In this document: positions 5,661 through 6,225 of the stretch, one piece after another
Numbering within the stretch: the stretch's first letter is position 1
Layout of the letters: the number at the start of each line of letters is the position of its first letter
DNA from: Acidobacteriota bacterium
GTDB taxonomy: Bacteria; Acidobacteriota; Terriglobia; Terriglobales; Acidobacteriaceae
DNA: 6,225 nucleotides
Direction: 5' to 3'
NCBI GenBank assembly: GCA_003225595.1
Contig: QIAR01000285.1
Location: 1-6,225 of the forward strand
Notes under the pieces: model-generated
What the model was told of the DNA's origin: nothing
The model's input: only the letters and a program-made list of their open reading frames with translations
Databases searched by the model: none
Program-made: the position numbers and the translations under genes

Positions 5661-5678
5661 CAAGAACACATGTTCGTG
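5661..5678. promoter_or_regulatory. 18-bp near-perfect palindrome upstream of the regulator
   Basis: CAAGAACA-CA-TGTTCGTG is an 8+2+8 palindrome with 7 of 8 pairs, the core GAACA/TGTTC being perfect. It sits about 95-110 bases upstream of the regulator start codon and 26 bases beyond the candidate -35 box. The core GAACNNNNGTTC pattern is that of Gram-positive-type LexA boxes (GAAC-ACAT-GTTC), but it could equally be an autoregulatory site for the LuxR-type protein. Confidence 0.4.
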
Positions 5679-6225
5679 GAACGGCTCGGCCGCTCTTGAG
5701 AGTTTGCATCACAAACGGCAGGGAGGCTCGCCGTGATGGGTTCCACCTGCCCGATGCTCCAGCAATCGCTGGGTGGGGCTGGGCGCACTGCGCACAACGG
5801 CTTTAGACGATAACGCGTGCGGGTGCGCTGCGGTTGGAATTGGGCCATGGGTGCAATTCCCCGCTAATCCCGCGTTCAGTGCTCTTGAGGAAGCTAACGG
5901 CTCTTCCGGTGTCTGTAGCCAAGTATTACGATTAGTCCAGAACCAATCCCAATCCGGAAGAGCGCTTCCCAATCAGCACGGGACATTGCGTTCGACTTGG
6001 AGGCGCCGCCCACCTTAGCGCCAGGCAGGCTATCAGAAACAAAAACCCGAGACATTGAGTCCGGTTTCGGAGAAGAATACTGCGCGAGAGCTGTGATAAA
6101 ACGGATGGCAGAACTTGCAGAGTCTAGTCCGTGCTGACACGGTTGCAGAAGAGATTCGGCGAGAGGTGAGCAAGCCACGAAGCGGACAAGAACCCGAAGC
6201 GGGTGGCCCTCTCACCGTACCAGCA
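5679..6225. other. Gene-poor end region with inverted repeats
   Basis: I see no convincing gene. A minus-strand frame from ATG 6055 to a stop at 5896-5894 would give 53 residues ending in a short hydrophobic run and RHRKSR, but lacks a ribosome site and known relatives. A plus-strand frame near the window end (about 6136-6225, VAEEIRREVSKPRSGQEP) is open to the edge without a clear start. Inverted repeats are visible: GCTCTTCCGG 5900-5909 with CCGGAAGAGC 5954-5963, and GGAATTG 5836-5842 with CAATTCC 5854-5860. Either could be a structured transcript or an element end; neither has a T-run. Confidence 0.35.

Noticed and set aside
5894..6055. 53-residue minus-strand frame with hydrophobic tail and basic end (GLIVILGYRHRKSR)
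   Set aside because: It has no ribosome site, no recognisable family, and the opposite strand is also open, so composition alone could explain it.

Overview
The window looks like an accessory, partly eroded stretch of a chromosome from a free-living bacterium. The best guess is Acidobacteriota (Terriglobia-like). This rests on three things recalled from family knowledge rather than from a search: the small 86-residue protein at 733-993, the LssY-type secreted protein with a lectin-like front domain, and the broken relic of a secreted protein at 4421-4863 with the 'GxCIPQxGVxxxLDSL' signature. Base composition is moderately GC-rich by eye.

Layout. Positions 1-250 hold an internally deleted, frameshifted IS5-type transposase relic (minus). 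Positions 251-732 are intergenic, with a promoter-like element followed by a hairpin, then the small gene 733-993 (plus). This gene ends 3 bases from a convergent stand-alone receiver protein (997-1374, minus). Positions 1631-1837 are the end of an IS66 element (terminal repeat plus transposase C-terminus, minus). A tract with no intact gene follows, then the frameshifted C-terminal half of a PD-(D/E)XK nuclease (2152-2455, plus) and a clean intrinsic terminator (2473-2504). Positions 2505-2941 are non-coding, with a short tandem repeat and a run of hairpins. A secreted LssY_C-domain protein (4186-2942, minus) comes next, then the secreted-protein relic (4421-4863, plus) and a NarL/LuxR-type response regulator (5567-4854, minus). 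The last 550 bases contain no convincing gene.

Only four genes look intact: the small hypothetical, the single-domain receiver, the LssY_C protein and the LuxR-type regulator. They do not form an operon. The two receiver proteins contrast: the first keeps every phosphorylation residue, while the second has lost the phospho-acceptor Asp and the conserved Lys and is probably a pseudo-receiver. At least three of the other recognisable pieces (IS5, IS66 and nuclease relics) are damaged, so the segment reads as an insertion hot-spot undergoing decay. I do not see an intact defence system, CRISPR array, tRNA, rRNA or retron. The most interesting item is the phosphorylation-deficient LuxR-type regulator with a palindrome upstream of its gene.
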